A DNA stretch of 64,000 nucleotides from Phenylobacterium sp. J426 (GTDB lineage: Bacteria > Pseudomonadota > Alphaproteobacteria > Caulobacterales > Caulobacteraceae), in assembly GCF_024699945.1 (NCBI RefSeq), contig NZ_JAJOMY010000001.1:1736001-1800000 (forward strand). The letters are read 5' to 3'. Below the pieces are notes generated by a model that made no database searches, was not told where the DNA came from, and worked only from the letters and a program-made list of their open reading frames with translations. Shown here piece by piece: positions 46,843 to 56,055 of this stretch. A program made the position numbers and the translations under genes. The stretch's first letter is position 1; every line of letters begins with the position of its first letter.

Positions 46843-47460
46843 TCAGACGTCCGAGGTGTTCGTGATGATCCGCGAGACGATGCCGTACTCGACGGCCTGC
46901 TCGGCGCTCATCCAGAGGTTCCGGGTCGTGTCCTTGTCGACCTTCTCGTAGGTCTGGCCGGTCTCGCGGGCGATCATGCGGTTCACGCGTTCCCGCATCT
47001 TGATGATTTCCTCGGCCTCGATCTCGATGTCCGAGGCCTGGCCGCGCACGCCGCCCGAGGGCTGGTGCAGCAGGAACCGGGTGTTCGGCAGGCAGAGCCG
47101 GTTTTCCTTCTTGGCGCCCAGGTAGATGTGCGCCCCCGCGCTGGCCACCCAGCCGGTGCCGATCACCTTCACCGGCGCGCCGCAGAAGCTGATCATGTCG
47201 TGGATGGTGTCGCCGCTTTCGACGTGACCGCCCGGCGAGTTGATGATCATCCGGATCGGGGCGTCGCTCTCCGAGGCCAGGGCGGTGATCTGCGCCGTCA
47301 CGCGCTCGGCCAGACGCATGTCGATCTCGCCGAACACCAGGACCGTGCGGGACTTGAAGAGGGCGTTTTGGACCGGCCCCGCCGTCATCGGCATGTCGGG
47401 CAGGCGGCCCTTGTCCTCGTCGTCCCCGTCTTCGTCCATGTAGGCGGTCCACTTCAGCAT
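46843..47460 (-). CDS. ClpP-family serine peptidase, divergent paralogue
   Basis: 205 residues. The ClpP catalytic triad is present: Ser in GWVASAGAHIYLGA, His in FLLHQPSGGVRGQASDIEIEAEEI and Asp in VDKDTTRNLWMSAEQAVEYG. The usual ASMGA around the Ser reads ASAGAH, and the first 25 residues are acidic (YMDEDGDDEDKG), unlike the processed N-terminus of housekeeping ClpP. No clpX lies nearby, whereas the main clpP is usually next to it. This looks like the second ClpP of alphaproteobacteria, with unknown partner and substrates. GGAG precedes the start. Confidence 0.85.
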   Translation of the reverse strand: MLKWTAYMDEDGDDEDKGRLPDMPMTAGPVQNALFKSRTVLVFGEIDMRLAERVTAQITALASESDAPIRMIINSPGGHVESGDTIHDMISFCGAPVKVIGTGWVASAGAHIYLGAKKENRLCLPNTRFLLHQPSGGVRGQASDIEIEAEEIIKMRERVNRMIARETGQTYEKVDKDTTRNLWMSAEQAVEYGIVSRIITNTSDV

Positions 47461-47576
47461 GGCGGCTCCTTCTGGCGGGCGGGGCGCGATCGCGCCGCCG
47501 TCCCGCGGAAAACTCTCTTCCACCGAGTTATTGGTCCGAGCGGGTTCCGGCAAGCGGCAGGCCCCGCTTTTTCGGC

Positions 47577-49053
47577 TCAGCCGGCCGCGGTGGCGATCAG
47601 CCGGGCGTAGAACTGCACCATCTTCTCGAGGTTCCGGAGCGTGAGGTGCTCGTTGGTTCCGTGGATGAGCTGGACGTCCGAGAGCGCGAGCTCCACCGGC
47701 TGAAAGCGGTAGATGTCGCGGGCGACCGGCGACATCCAGCGGCTGTCGGTGGCGGCGGTCACCAGGCTGGGGGCCACCGGCGCGCCGGACACCGCCGCCG
47801 CGGTGGCCGAGACCAGGCTCCAGCCCAGCGAGGCCGTCGACGAGACGGCCGAGGGCGCGGCGGGCGCGCCGTTCCAGCTGAGCGTCACCGGCAGGTCGCC
47901 GACGGCGGACCGGGCCCGCGCCATGACGCTGTCGGGGGTGTCGCCGGGCGCGATGCGGTAGTTGATCCAGGCGGTGGCGTCCTGCGGCAGGACGTTCTCC
48001 TTCGGGCTGCCCTTCAGCATGGTGGGCGCGATGGTGGTGTGCAGCAGAGCCGCGCCAGGGGGGCGTGGCGCCCACCTGGGCCACCAGCAGCGGCCCGAAC
48101 AGCCACTCGTTGGCGACGGCCATGCGGATCGGGAAGTCGGCGGTGGGGGCCAGCGCCTTCAGCATGTCGGCGCCCGGGCCGCGGAAGGCCATCGGGAACG
48201 GATCCTCGACGATGGCGGTCACCGCCTTCGCCAGGACGGCGACGCCGCCGGCATCCTTCGGCGGGGCCGAGGAGTGGCCGCCCGCGGCGTTGGCGGTGAC
48301 CTTCAGGGTCGCATAGCCCTTCTCAGCGGTGCCGATGACGGCGAGCTTGCCCCCGGTGATGGGGTTGTCCTCGAGCACCACCAGCCCCTCGTCGAGCACG
48401 AACTCAGCGCTGACGCCGCGGGCCTTGAGCAGCCGGGCGGCGGCCTGGGCGCCCGAGCCCTGCACCTCCTCGTCGCCGCCCAGGACGAGGATGACCGTGC
48501 GCTTCGGCGTGAAGCCCTGGGCGGCCAGGGTCTCGATGGCCTCCATCAGGCCGATCAGCGAACCCTTGTCGTCGATGGCGCCTCGGCCCCAGACGGCGCC
48601 GTCGGCGATGGCGCCCGAAAAGGGCGGGTGCTTCCATTGACCCTCGGTTCCCGGCGTCACCGGCACGACGTCCTGGTGCGCCATGAGGATGATCGGCGCG
48701 AGACCGCGGTCCGAGCCGGTCCAAGTATAGACCAGGGTCTCGGCGTCGATCACTTCGCGCGACATGGCGGCATGGGCGGTGGGGTATGTGGTCTGCAGGA
48801 AGGCGTGCAGTCGGGCCCACTCGGCGAGCTGGTCGTCCGCGCGATCCTGGTTCCGGACGGTCGGAATCCGGATGGCGCCGCTGAGGTTGCGGGCCGCCCG
48901 GGGCACATCCACGACGATCGGCGGCGCGACCTCAACGTCGGAGGCGATCAGGCCGGCGGGCGGCCTGTAGGTGAGGGTGCGCGCAAGCACCACGGCCACG
49001 AGCACGAGCCCTATGGCCAGAAGCCCGAGCGCGATCCGTCCTGCCAGTTTCAT
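47577..49053 (-). CDS. M20 family metallopeptidase, CPS1/PM20D1-like (frameshift near 48058-48063)
   Basis: About 491 residues. One N-terminal membrane helix (IALGLLAIGLVLVAVVLAR). The metal ligands lie in ILMAHQDVVPV, WGRGAIDDKGS and LGGDEEVQGSG, and the C-terminal His in IHGTNEHLTLRNLEKMV. The dimerisation domain lies between. The layout matches carboxypeptidase S/PM20D1-type enzymes that act on N-acyl or dipeptide substrates outside the inner membrane. A six-G run (plus strand 48058-48063) should be five. The corrected text is VGATPPGAALLHTTIAPTMLKGSP. It is separated by 117 bases from the ClpP paralogue. Confidence 0.9.
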
Positions 49054-49128
49054 GAGCGATCCTCCCCCAAGGCCCGAGCTTCGCCGTGTGCGGCCTGAAC
49101 CGCAAGGCGCCCGGCCCGTTGCAGTCCA

Positions 49129-49875
49129 GTGCCGCGCCGTTTCCCCAAGCTGAAGCCGGTCCCGGCCGAGACCCTGGCGCTGGCCGGCGCCTGGACCGCG
49201 CTGGTCGACGTTGCCATCGCCAGCCTGCTGCTGCTGATCGCCGTCGACGCCTTCGCCCCGCCGCAGGACCTGCCGTGGAAGCCGCTGCGCCTGGATCAGC
49301 CGGTCGGCATGGCGACGGCGATCAAGTTCGGCCGGGCGGCGGGCGATCCGGCGCAGTGCCGGAAGGTCCTGGCCGACGGCGGGGTGAGTTTCGTGGAAGA
49401 GCCCGACCGGGACTTCGGGGATTGCGCGACCGAAAACACCGTCAGGATCCGGGACGGGGCCGCCGTGGCCCTGGCGCCGGCCGCGCCCGTCGTCACCTGC
49501 CCGGTGGCGCTGGGCTATGCGTTCTGGAGCCGCCACGTCGTGCAGCCCGCGGCTGAAGCCGAACTGGGCGAGCCGATCTCCCGCATCGAACACTACGGCA
49601 GCTACGCGTGCCGAAACATCTACGGCCGCGCCGAGGGACGGCGCAGCGAGCACGCCACGGCCAATGCCCTGGACGTGGCGGCCTTCCGCACCGCCTCAGG
49701 CCGGCGGGTCAGCGTGGTCGGCGACTTCCGCGACGAGGGGTCGAACGGCCGCTTCCTGCGGCGGGTGCGGGACGGTGGATGCGACTGGTTCCGGGCGGTG
49801 CTCAGCCCCGACTACAACGCCGCCCACCGCGACCACTTCCACCTCGACTTCGGCCGCTACAGCCTGTGCCGCTAG
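49129..49875 (+). CDS. Extensin-like C-terminal domain protein
   Basis: 248 residues from a GTG. One membrane anchor (VAIASLLLLIAVDAF, residues about 28-45), then the bacterial extensin-like domain (PF06904) with CRNIYGRAEGRRSEHATANALDVAAF and the C-terminal HRDHFHLDFGRYSLCR. The conserved His/Asp residues resemble the D-Ala-D-Ala peptidase/MepA metal site, so a role in peptidoglycan trimming is possible. Cys pairs (DPAQC, FGDC, VTC, YAC) suggest periplasmic disulfides. It overlaps the convergent dehydrogenase by four bases. Confidence 0.85.
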   Translation: MPRRFPKLKPVPAETLALAGAWTALVDVAIASLLLLIAVDAFAPPQDLPWKPLRLDQPVGMATAIKFGRAAGDPAQCRKVLADGGVSFVEEPDRDFGDCATENTVRIRDGAAVALAPAAPVVTCPVALGYAFWSRHVVQPAAEAELGEPISRIEHYGSYACRNIYGRAEGRRSEHATANALDVAAFRTASGRRVSVVGDFRDEGSNGRFLRRVRDGGCDWFRAVLSPDYNAAHRDHFHLDFGRYSLCR

Positions 49876-51783
49876 CGCTGGGGCCGGAACGCCAGCAGCA
49901 TGTTGCCCGGGGCCTGGCCGAACATGCCGTACCCGGAGCCCACGAGGACCAGGCCGTTCACGCCGACGATGGAGGCTGCATCGAAGGAGCCGCCGCGCCC
50001 GGCGACGCCGTTCAGGCCTTGGAAGTCGCGTAGCGTGTCGTAGGTCCAGAGCCGCTCGCCGGTTCTCGTGTCGATCACGAACAGACGGCCGTCGAGGCTT
50101 CCCGTGACGGCGGCGCCGTCGATGATCGTGGGGGCGCCGGAGAAGCCGTAGAGGCGATCGCAGCGCGGCGCCTTCTTGCCGCGCTCGCCTTCGCACGACG
50201 GGGTGGCCGAGTAGTGCCACGCGATCTCGCCTGTGTTGACGTCCAGGCCGTAGAGCCCGGGCTGAAGCTTGGGATCGAACGCCTCGGCGCCGGGCAGGGG
50301 GCGGCCGATGTGCGCCACCGGCACGATCACCGTCTCGCCGTCCAGGCCGATGCCCCAGTGGATGCCGCCGTTGGGCGTGCCCGCGCCGATGTCGCGCCGC
50401 CAGACCACCTTGCCGGTGTCAGGCTCCAGCGCCCAGACCGTGCCGGACTTCTGGCCGGCCAGCACCAGTTCCTTGCCGTTCTTCAGCTTGGCCAGGATCA
50501 ACGAGGCGCCGAAGTCGACGTCTCGATAGACGGTTTCGTTCGCCTTCACACAGTTCAGCAGCTCGGGGCCCATTGGGGCCGCAGCCGACGTTGAAGATGT
50601 CGTCCGGCGTGGCCTGGTGGCTCCACGCTTCGGTCCCGTCCTTCAGCCGGATGGCGATCAGGGCGTTGGTGTTACGGTGGGCCGGCGGCGAGTTGCTTTC
50701 GCCGGTGCCGAAGTAGATCAGGCCGCGCTTCTCATCGACCAGCGGCGAGTTCCAGATCGGCGCGCCGGATGGGCCCAGCAGCGGCTTGCCGTCACCGCGG
50801 TCCCGCACCGGTTGCGCGTCGGGCATGGTGTCATAGCGCCACTGCTGTTCGCCGGTTTTCGGATCCAGCGACAGGACATATCCGTGGTTGGTGCAGCAGG
50901 AGACGTTGTTGTCATAGGCCTGCATGATCTCGAACTGGCTGACCGGGACGATGATCCGGTCCTTCAGGACGCGCGGCGTGCCGGTGGTCAGCGAGTAGGA
51001 ATAGACCCCCACCGGCTTGCGCCACAGCGGCTTGCCGGTGCGGGCGTCGAGGACGTGGACGGTCGTGTCGAGGCCCGAGAAAGCCAGGACCGGCGTGCCG
51101 TCGGCGATGACGCCGTAGGCCGCGCTGGTGCGCAGCGGCGCGCCGCCCGGCGTATTGTAGACCCACTTCACACAGGGCTTGGCTGGGTCGGAGACATCAA
51201 AGGCATACATGGCCGAGGCCTCGGCCACCGGCAGGTAGACCATGTTGCCGACGACGGCTGGCTGGGCCCGCATCATGGTCACGTCGGGGAACGCGATGCC
51301 CCAGGCAAGGTCGAGCTTGGAGAGGCCGGCCTTCGTCAGCCCGGTCTGCCTGGCGGTCAGCACGCGGGTCTGGCGCGCGTCGAAGCCGAAGGTGGACACG
51401 GCCGGCGCGCCCTTGCCCAGCGCCACCTTCGCGTTCGGGCAGGCCATGGCCTGGCTCCAGGTCTCCCTGCTGGCCTCGCTGCGGCCGGTGAGGTAGCCGA
51501 TCAACTGGCCGCGCTCGTCCTCGCTGAGGCCGACGCCCTGGGCCTGCATCTTGCCCTGTGTCAGGGCGAAGCTGATCGTCTGGTAGCTCATCGCGCCCAG
51601 CGTCTCGCGGCTGGGCGACTTGGTCTCGCCGGGGTTGTCGTGGCAGGCGGCGCAGCGCAGCCGGTAGATCGCCTGGCCCGGATGCGGCATCTGGCTGGCG
51701 GTCTGCGCCCTCAGCTCCGTGCCCACCACGAGCGCGGCGCCGGCCGCCATCACGAGGGCCGCAAGCCCTGTCCAAACCTTCAT
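49872..51783 (-). CDS. Cytochrome c-PQQ beta-propeller dehydrogenase (frameshift near 50565-50568)
   Basis: About 636 residues. Signal peptide (VWTGLAALVMAAGAALVVG), then a cytochrome c domain with the haem motif LRCAACHDNPG (residues about 40-110), then an eight-bladed PQQ-type propeller with repeats such as TGKPLWRKPVG, TGEQQWRYDT, DGTEAWSHQ, TGKVVWRRDIG, TGEIAWHYS and TGERLWTYD. An adjacent-Cys pair (NNVSCCTNHG) recalls the disulfide ring of quinoprotein alcohol dehydrogenases. The domain order resembles polyvinyl alcohol dehydrogenase. Periplasmic oxidation of an alcohol is likely. An extra base in a G-run (50565-50568, plus) shifts the frame at GPNGPELLNC. Confidence 0.87.
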
Positions 51784-51908
51784 AGCGTTCCCCCGGGTAC
51801 TCGATGACGGCTCTCGGACCGGCCGTTTGTTTTTCGAAGATACGGCATCCTGGGCATCCGTCCACCTTGACCGAGGGACAACGTGCGGCGCAAATGCCGG
51901 CCACCAGT

Positions 51909-51922
51909 CAAACAACTGTTTG
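51909..51922. promoter_or_regulatory. PsrA-like operator upstream of the SDR gene
   Basis: CAAAC-AACT-GTTTG, perfectly symmetric in six-base arms (CAAACA/TGTTTG), next to the ribosome-binding site (GGGAG, 51923-51927) of the SDR gene. A repressor bound here would block transcription or translation start. Same form as 13360-13373. Confidence 0.5.
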
Positions 51923-51932
51923 GGAGAGCGCC

Positions 51933-52730
51933 GTGAGCGAGACGATGGACAAGCTGAAGGTCGGCGCAGGCGGACTGTTCGACCTGACCGGCAAGGTCGC
52001 GGTGATCACCGGCTCGTCGCGCGGCATCGGCCGCGCCATCGCCGAGCGCATGGCGGAGCAGGGCGCCAAGGTTGTGATCTCGTCGCGCAAGGCCGGCCCC
52101 TGCGAGGAAGTGGCCAACCTGATCAATGAGAGCCGGCCGGGCCACGCGATCGCCGTGCCGGCGAACATCTCGTCGAAGGAAGACCTTCAGCGCCTCGTGG
52201 ACGAAACCCGCAAGGCCTTCGGCAAGATCGACATCCTGGTCTGCAACGCGGCCTCGAACCCGTTCTACGGCAGCCAGCTCGACATCAGCGATGACGCGTT
52301 CGGCAAGATCCTCAACAACAACATCGTCGCCAACAACTGGCTGATCGGCATGGTCGCGCCCGAGATGCGCGAGCGTAAGGACGGCTCGATCATCATCGTC
52401 TCGTCGATCGGCGGCCTGCGCGGCTCCACCGTCATCGGCGCCTACTGCATCTCCAAGGCCGCCGACATGCAGCTGGCCCGGAACCTCGCCCACGAGCTGG
52501 GGCCGGACAACATCCGGGTGAACTGCATCGCCCCGGGCCTGGTGAAGACCGACTTCGCCAAGGCGCTGTGGGACACGCCGGAGGGCGAGAAGCGCGCCAG
52601 CTCCGGCACGCCGCTGCGCCGCCTGGGCGAACCCGACGACCTGGCCGGCGCGGCCATCTATCTGGCGTCGCGGGCCGGCGCCTGGACCACGGGCCAGACG
52701 ATCGTCGTCGACGGCGGCACGACTTCCTAA
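51933..52730 (+). CDS. SDR family oxidoreductase
   Basis: 265 residues from a GTG preceded by GGGAG. Classical short-chain dehydrogenase: cofactor motif AVITGSSRGIGRAIAERMA, NAG-like CNAASNPFYG, catalytic Ser in IIIVSSIGG and the YxxxK pair in AYCISKAADMQ. It ends TGQTIVVDGG. The Ser-Arg after the glycine-rich turn (SRKAG) hints at NADP. Probably acts on a hydroxyacyl or carbonyl compound; the neighbouring PsrA-like operator suggests acyl metabolism. Confidence 0.92.
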   Translation: MSETMDKLKVGAGGLFDLTGKVAVITGSSRGIGRAIAERMAEQGAKVVISSRKAGPCEEVANLINESRPGHAIAVPANISSKEDLQRLVDETRKAFGKIDILVCNAASNPFYGSQLDISDDAFGKILNNNIVANNWLIGMVAPEMRERKDGSIIIVSSIGGLRGSTVIGAYCISKAADMQLARNLAHELGPDNIRVNCIAPGLVKTDFAKALWDTPEGEKRASSGTPLRRLGEPDDLAGAAIYLASRAGAWTTGQTIVVDGGTTS

Positions 52731-52832
52731 ACAGCTTCATCGCGTCTCGGGACGGGTTCGTCGCAACGGTGGCGAGCCCGTCGGGCGCATCACCTTAAGC
52801 GTCGTCTCCTTTTCAGTCGGGGAGACGATGTG

Positions 52833-53783
52833 ATGCGCAAGGTTGCGCGGGGCGCCGCTGTGGGCGTCCTGGTTTCCGTCCTGGCCGCGGGGCCGGCCGC
52901 CGCCCAGTACGGGATGGACAAGAAGGCGCCGAAGACCGCGGCGACGCCCGAGCTGCCCAGGTGCGACAAGCCGCTCGGGCGCGTCGCCATCCGGGAGCCG
53001 GAGAACGACTGGTGGACGGGGCTGGGCCTCTCCAACCCGGAAGCGGTGATCAAGCTGTTCGCGATGCGGTCGGGGTGCCTGCGGGTGGTGGACCGCAACG
53101 CCGGGCTGGCCATGCGGACGGTCGAGGCCGAGCTGGGCGCCGGCGGCGACCTGCGGCGCGGGGCGAACGTGGGCAAGGGTCAGGTGGCCGCCGCCGACTT
53201 CTTCATCGTGCCTGACCTGGCCAATTCAAACGGCAATTCCAGCGGCGGCGCCATCGGGACCGCCGTGGGCGCGTTCGGCGGCCGACTGGGGATGGCCGGC
53301 GCGCTCGCCAGCGGCCTGACGGTGAAGAGCCAGCAGGCCCAGGCGCTGATCACCCTGGTTGACGCGCGCACGACCGAGCAGCTCTACGTCGCCGAGGGCG
53401 TCTCGAAGAAGACCGACATCGGGTTCGGCGGTGGCGGCTACTATGACGGCTTCGCCGCCATTGGCGGCGGCTACGGCAACACGGCGATGGGCAAGGTCGT
53501 GACGGCCGCCTACTTCAACGCCTTCGTCGACTTGGTGGGCTACCTACAGCGCAGCGCGCCGTCGGGCGCTGATGCCTCCCAGAACGCGGGGGTGCAGGCG
53601 CACAAGGTGAAACAGGCCGTGGTCATGCGCGCCGGCGCATCGCCCAAGGCCGCCGAGGTGCGCAGTTTCGCGGTCGGGGACCTCGTCTATCCCACCGGCC
53701 AGAAGAACGGCATCTGGTGGGAGGTCGACGACGAGAACGGCAATCGCGGCTGGGTCAGCTCGGCGATGATCGGGCCGGCCTAG
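52833..53783 (+). CDS. Secreted CsgG-like protein with C-terminal SH3-like domain
   Basis: 316 residues. Signal peptide (AAVGVLVSVLAAGPAAA, cleavage near AQYG). The middle part has a CsgG/HfaB-like pattern (residues about 35-220): NPEAVIKLFAMRSGCLRVVDRN, then AADFFIVPDL, with a Gly-rich stretch (GGAIGTAVGAFGGRLGMAGALAS) and TTEQLYVAEG. The end (about 250-316) looks like a bacterial SH3 module (VMRAGASPKAAEVRSFAVGDLVYPTG, WWEVDDENGNRGWVSSAMI). No lipobox is seen, unlike true CsgG. Possibly an envelope assembly factor. GGGGAGA precedes the start. Confidence 0.6.
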   Translation: MRKVARGAAVGVLVSVLAAGPAAAQYGMDKKAPKTAATPELPRCDKPLGRVAIREPENDWWTGLGLSNPEAVIKLFAMRSGCLRVVDRNAGLAMRTVEAELGAGGDLRRGANVGKGQVAAADFFIVPDLANSNGNSSGGAIGTAVGAFGGRLGMAGALASGLTVKSQQAQALITLVDARTTEQLYVAEGVSKKTDIGFGGGGYYDGFAAIGGGYGNTAMGKVVTAAYFNAFVDLVGYLQRSAPSGADASQNAGVQAHKVKQAVVMRAGASPKAAEVRSFAVGDLVYPTGQKNGIWWEVDDENGNRGWVSSAMIGPA

Positions 53784-54949
53784 GAACAGGCGCGGGAGAG
53801 GTCGCGCGCTTTCGCCAGGCGCGCGACGCCTTCGTCCAGCACGGCGTCGCCCTTCGAGAAGCAAAGGCGCACGATGCTGGTCACCGCGTCCTCCTCGTAG
53901 AACGCCGACACAGGGATGGCCGCAACGCCGGCCTCATGCACGGCGCGCAGGCAGAAGGCGCGGTCGGCCTCGGCAATCCCGGAGGCGGGCAGGTCGATGT
54001 TCAGGAAGTAGGTGCCCTGGCTCGAGAGGACGGCGAAGCCCTCGCGCCGCAAGCCCTCGGCCAGCCGGTCGCGCGAGGCCTCCAGGTCCCGCGGCATGGT
54101 CGTGAACCAGTCGCCGGCGTTCTCCAGGCCCCAGGCCACCGCGGCCTGCAGATTGGGCGGGGTGGTGAAGGTCAGGAACTGGTGGGCGCGGGCCAGGCTG
54201 TGGGTCAGCTCGGGGGCGGCGCACAGGAAGCCGACCTTCCAGCCGGTGAGGCCGAACATCTTGCCGGCCGAGCCGATCTTCACCGTGCGCCGGCGCATTT
54301 CGGGATAGGCGATGAGCGGCCGGTGGCGTGCGTTCCCGAACACCACCTGCTCCCAGACCTCGTCGCAGATGGCGACGACGTCGAAGCGGACGCAGAACTC
54401 CGCCAGCAGGGCGAGATCCTCGTCCGGCAGGACCAGGCCGGCGGGGTTGATCGGGTTGTTGAGGACGACGAAGCGCGTGCGCTCGCTGAACGCCGCCTCC
54501 AGCATTGTCCGCGTGAAGCGCCAGTCCGGCGGCGAGAGCCGCACCAGGCGCGGGACCCCGCCGGCGAGCCGGATCATCGGCGTATAGCTGTCGTAGAGCG
54601 GCTGGAAGAGCACGACCTCGTCGCCGGGCTGGATCAGGGCGAGGAAGGACGCGGTCAGCGCCTCGGTGGCGCCCGAGGTGATGGTGACCTCGCCCTCCCA
54701 GTCGAGGTCCAGGCCCTGGGTGCGGGCGTAGTGGCCGGCCACCGCCTGACGCAGCTCGGGCAGGCCGCGCATCGGCGGATACTGGTTGTAGCCGTGGAGA
54801 ACGGCGTCTGCGGCCTTGGCGCGGATCGCCTCAGGCCCCAGATCATCGGGGAAGCCCTGGCCGAGGTTGATCGCGCCCAGGGTGCGCGCCAGGCCCGACA
54901 TCTCCTCGAAGACGGTGGTGGGCAGGTTCGCGAAGATCGGATTGGCCAT
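53780..54949 (-). CDS. PLP-dependent class I/II aminotransferase
   Basis: 389 residues. GAINLGQGFPDDLGPEAIR and YPPMRGLPELRQAVAGHY at the N-terminus. The PLP Lys lies in VKIGSAGKMFGLTGWKVGFL, preceded by VVLNNPINPAG and AICDEVWEQVVF (PLP-ring Asp). The C-terminal Arg for the substrate carboxylate is in SIVRLCFSKG. Closest to kynurenine/methionine/glutamine-oxoacid aminotransferase-type (YbdL-like) proteins. The exact amino donor is unknown. Convergent overlap of four bases with the CsgG-like gene. Confidence 0.92.
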   Translation of the reverse strand: MANPIFANLPTTVFEEMSGLARTLGAINLGQGFPDDLGPEAIRAKAADAVLHGYNQYPPMRGLPELRQAVAGHYARTQGLDLDWEGEVTITSGATEALTASFLALIQPGDEVVLFQPLYDSYTPMIRLAGGVPRLVRLSPPDWRFTRTMLEAAFSERTRFVVLNNPINPAGLVLPDEDLALLAEFCVRFDVVAICDEVWEQVVFGNARHRPLIAYPEMRRRTVKIGSAGKMFGLTGWKVGFLCAAPELTHSLARAHQFLTFTTPPNLQAAVAWGLENAGDWFTTMPRDLEASRDRLAEGLRREGFAVLSSQGTYFLNIDLPASGIAEADRAFCLRAVHEAGVAAIPVSAFYEEDAVTSIVRLCFSKGDAVLDEGVARLAKARDLSRACS

Positions 54950-55004
54950 CGCCGCGAGTTTGGCGACAGAGTCGGCCGACCGCCACAGTTTCGGAGGGTT
55001 GCCC

Positions 55005-55457
55005 GTGGAGATCGTCGAATTCCAACCACAGCACGCCGAGGCGTTCCGGACGCTCAACGAGGCCTGGATCTCAAAGCACTTCACCCTCGAGCCGAAGGAC
55101 CGCGAGGTGCTGGAGGACCCGCAGGGCAAGATCATCGCCACGGGCGGACGGATCTTCATGGCGCTCCAGGACGGCGAGCCGGTGGGCTGCGTGGCGTTGC
55201 TGGCCATGGCGGACGGCGGCTTCGAGGTGGCCAAGATGACCGTGACCGAGGCCGCGCGCGGGACGGGCCTCGGCCGCCGGTTGATGGAGCGCTGCATCGA
55301 GGCCGGGCGAGAGTCAGGCGCGACGCGACTGTACCTCGAGACCAACTCCAGCCTCGCGCCGGCGCTGGCCCTCTACCGCGCCATGGGCTTCCAAGCTTTG
55401 GAGCCGACCCACACCGACTACGCCCGGTGCGATGTCTGGATGGAAAGGCCGCTCTAG
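55005..55457 (+). CDS. GNAT family N-acetyltransferase
   Basis: 150 residues from a GTG that follows GGAGGG. IVEFQPQHAEAFRTLNEAWI opens the fold. The acetyl-CoA loop reads VTEAARGTGLGRRLMERC, and ALALYRAMGFQALEP is the C-terminal motif. Members of this group often act on small amines or amino acids. Divergent from the aminotransferase, with starts 55 bases apart, so a shared control region and related substrates are possible. Confidence 0.88.
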   Translation: MEIVEFQPQHAEAFRTLNEAWISKHFTLEPKDREVLEDPQGKIIATGGRIFMALQDGEPVGCVALLAMADGGFEVAKMTVTEAARGTGLGRRLMERCIEAGRESGATRLYLETNSSLAPALALYRAMGFQALEPTHTDYARCDVWMERPL

Positions 55458-55524
55458 GCGCACGTCCTTAGTTGCGAACGATTATCAATAGCGGTAGCGT
55501 CGGAGCCTCAGTGAGGAGTCGGCC

Positions 55525-56055
55525 ATGCTCGACCGCGATCCGCCATCCCTGCTCCACGGCGAGCGCCTGCTGATCGGCGCGATCCGGCGTCTGGCGCGGC
55601 AGTCCGGCTGCTCGGGCGCATTGGCCCACTTCGAGGACGCGTGCGGCTGGGCCGGGCCTGAGGCGTGCCGGATGCTGGAGGTGTTCCTGCAGCAGCTCGC
55701 CCTGCACGGGCGGCGGAGCTTGACAATCTCGCCGCCGGGCGTGGCGGCGCTGACCGCCGATGAGCGGGCCGTGCTGGACGTGTTCGGCTGCGCCCAGGCC
55801 GAGGCCTACGAGGCGATGGACGCGCGGCTGGAAGCGCTGTTGGGCGACCTGCCGCCGGCGCCGTTGGGAGCCGCGGCCTGCATGGTGGCCCAGACCCTGG
55901 CGGCAAACGGCTGCCTCGTCGAGGCGTCGAATGACGCTCAGTGCTGGGAGGCGAGCACCACGCCCAGCAACACCGCGGCCCAGTGGGCGCCGGCGGCGGC
56001 GACGACGTGGCCGTGCCAGATGGCGCGGGCGAACTTCAGGCGCTTGTTCACGTAG
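55525..56055 (+). CDS. Hypothetical protein, 3' end doubtful
   Basis: The first 135 residues (MLDRDPPSLLHGERLLIGAIRRLARQSGCSG onward) are Ala/Leu-rich helical, cytosolic, with several Cys (CGW, ACRM, GCAQ, AACMV). The frame then runs 118 bases antisense into the hemolysin III gene, with composition unlike a real protein end. A single-base shift near 55925 would stop it at the TGA at 55931, just before the convergent gene ends. No family recognised. Confidence 0.55.
   Translation: MLDRDPPSLLHGERLLIGAIRRLARQSGCSGALAHFEDACGWAGPEACRMLEVFLQQLALHGRRSLTISPPGVAALTADERAVLDVFGCAQAEAYEAMDARLEALLGDLPPAPLGAAACMVAQTLAANGCLVEASNDAQCWEASTTPSNTAAQWAPAAATTWPCQMARANFRRLFT

Noticed and set aside
46843..49653. 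A single minus-strand frame of 936 codons joining the M20 peptidase and the ClpP paralogue
   Set aside because: It results from an extra G in the M20 gene. The region between the two genes is shadow sequence and the ClpP gene has its own start and ribosome-binding site.
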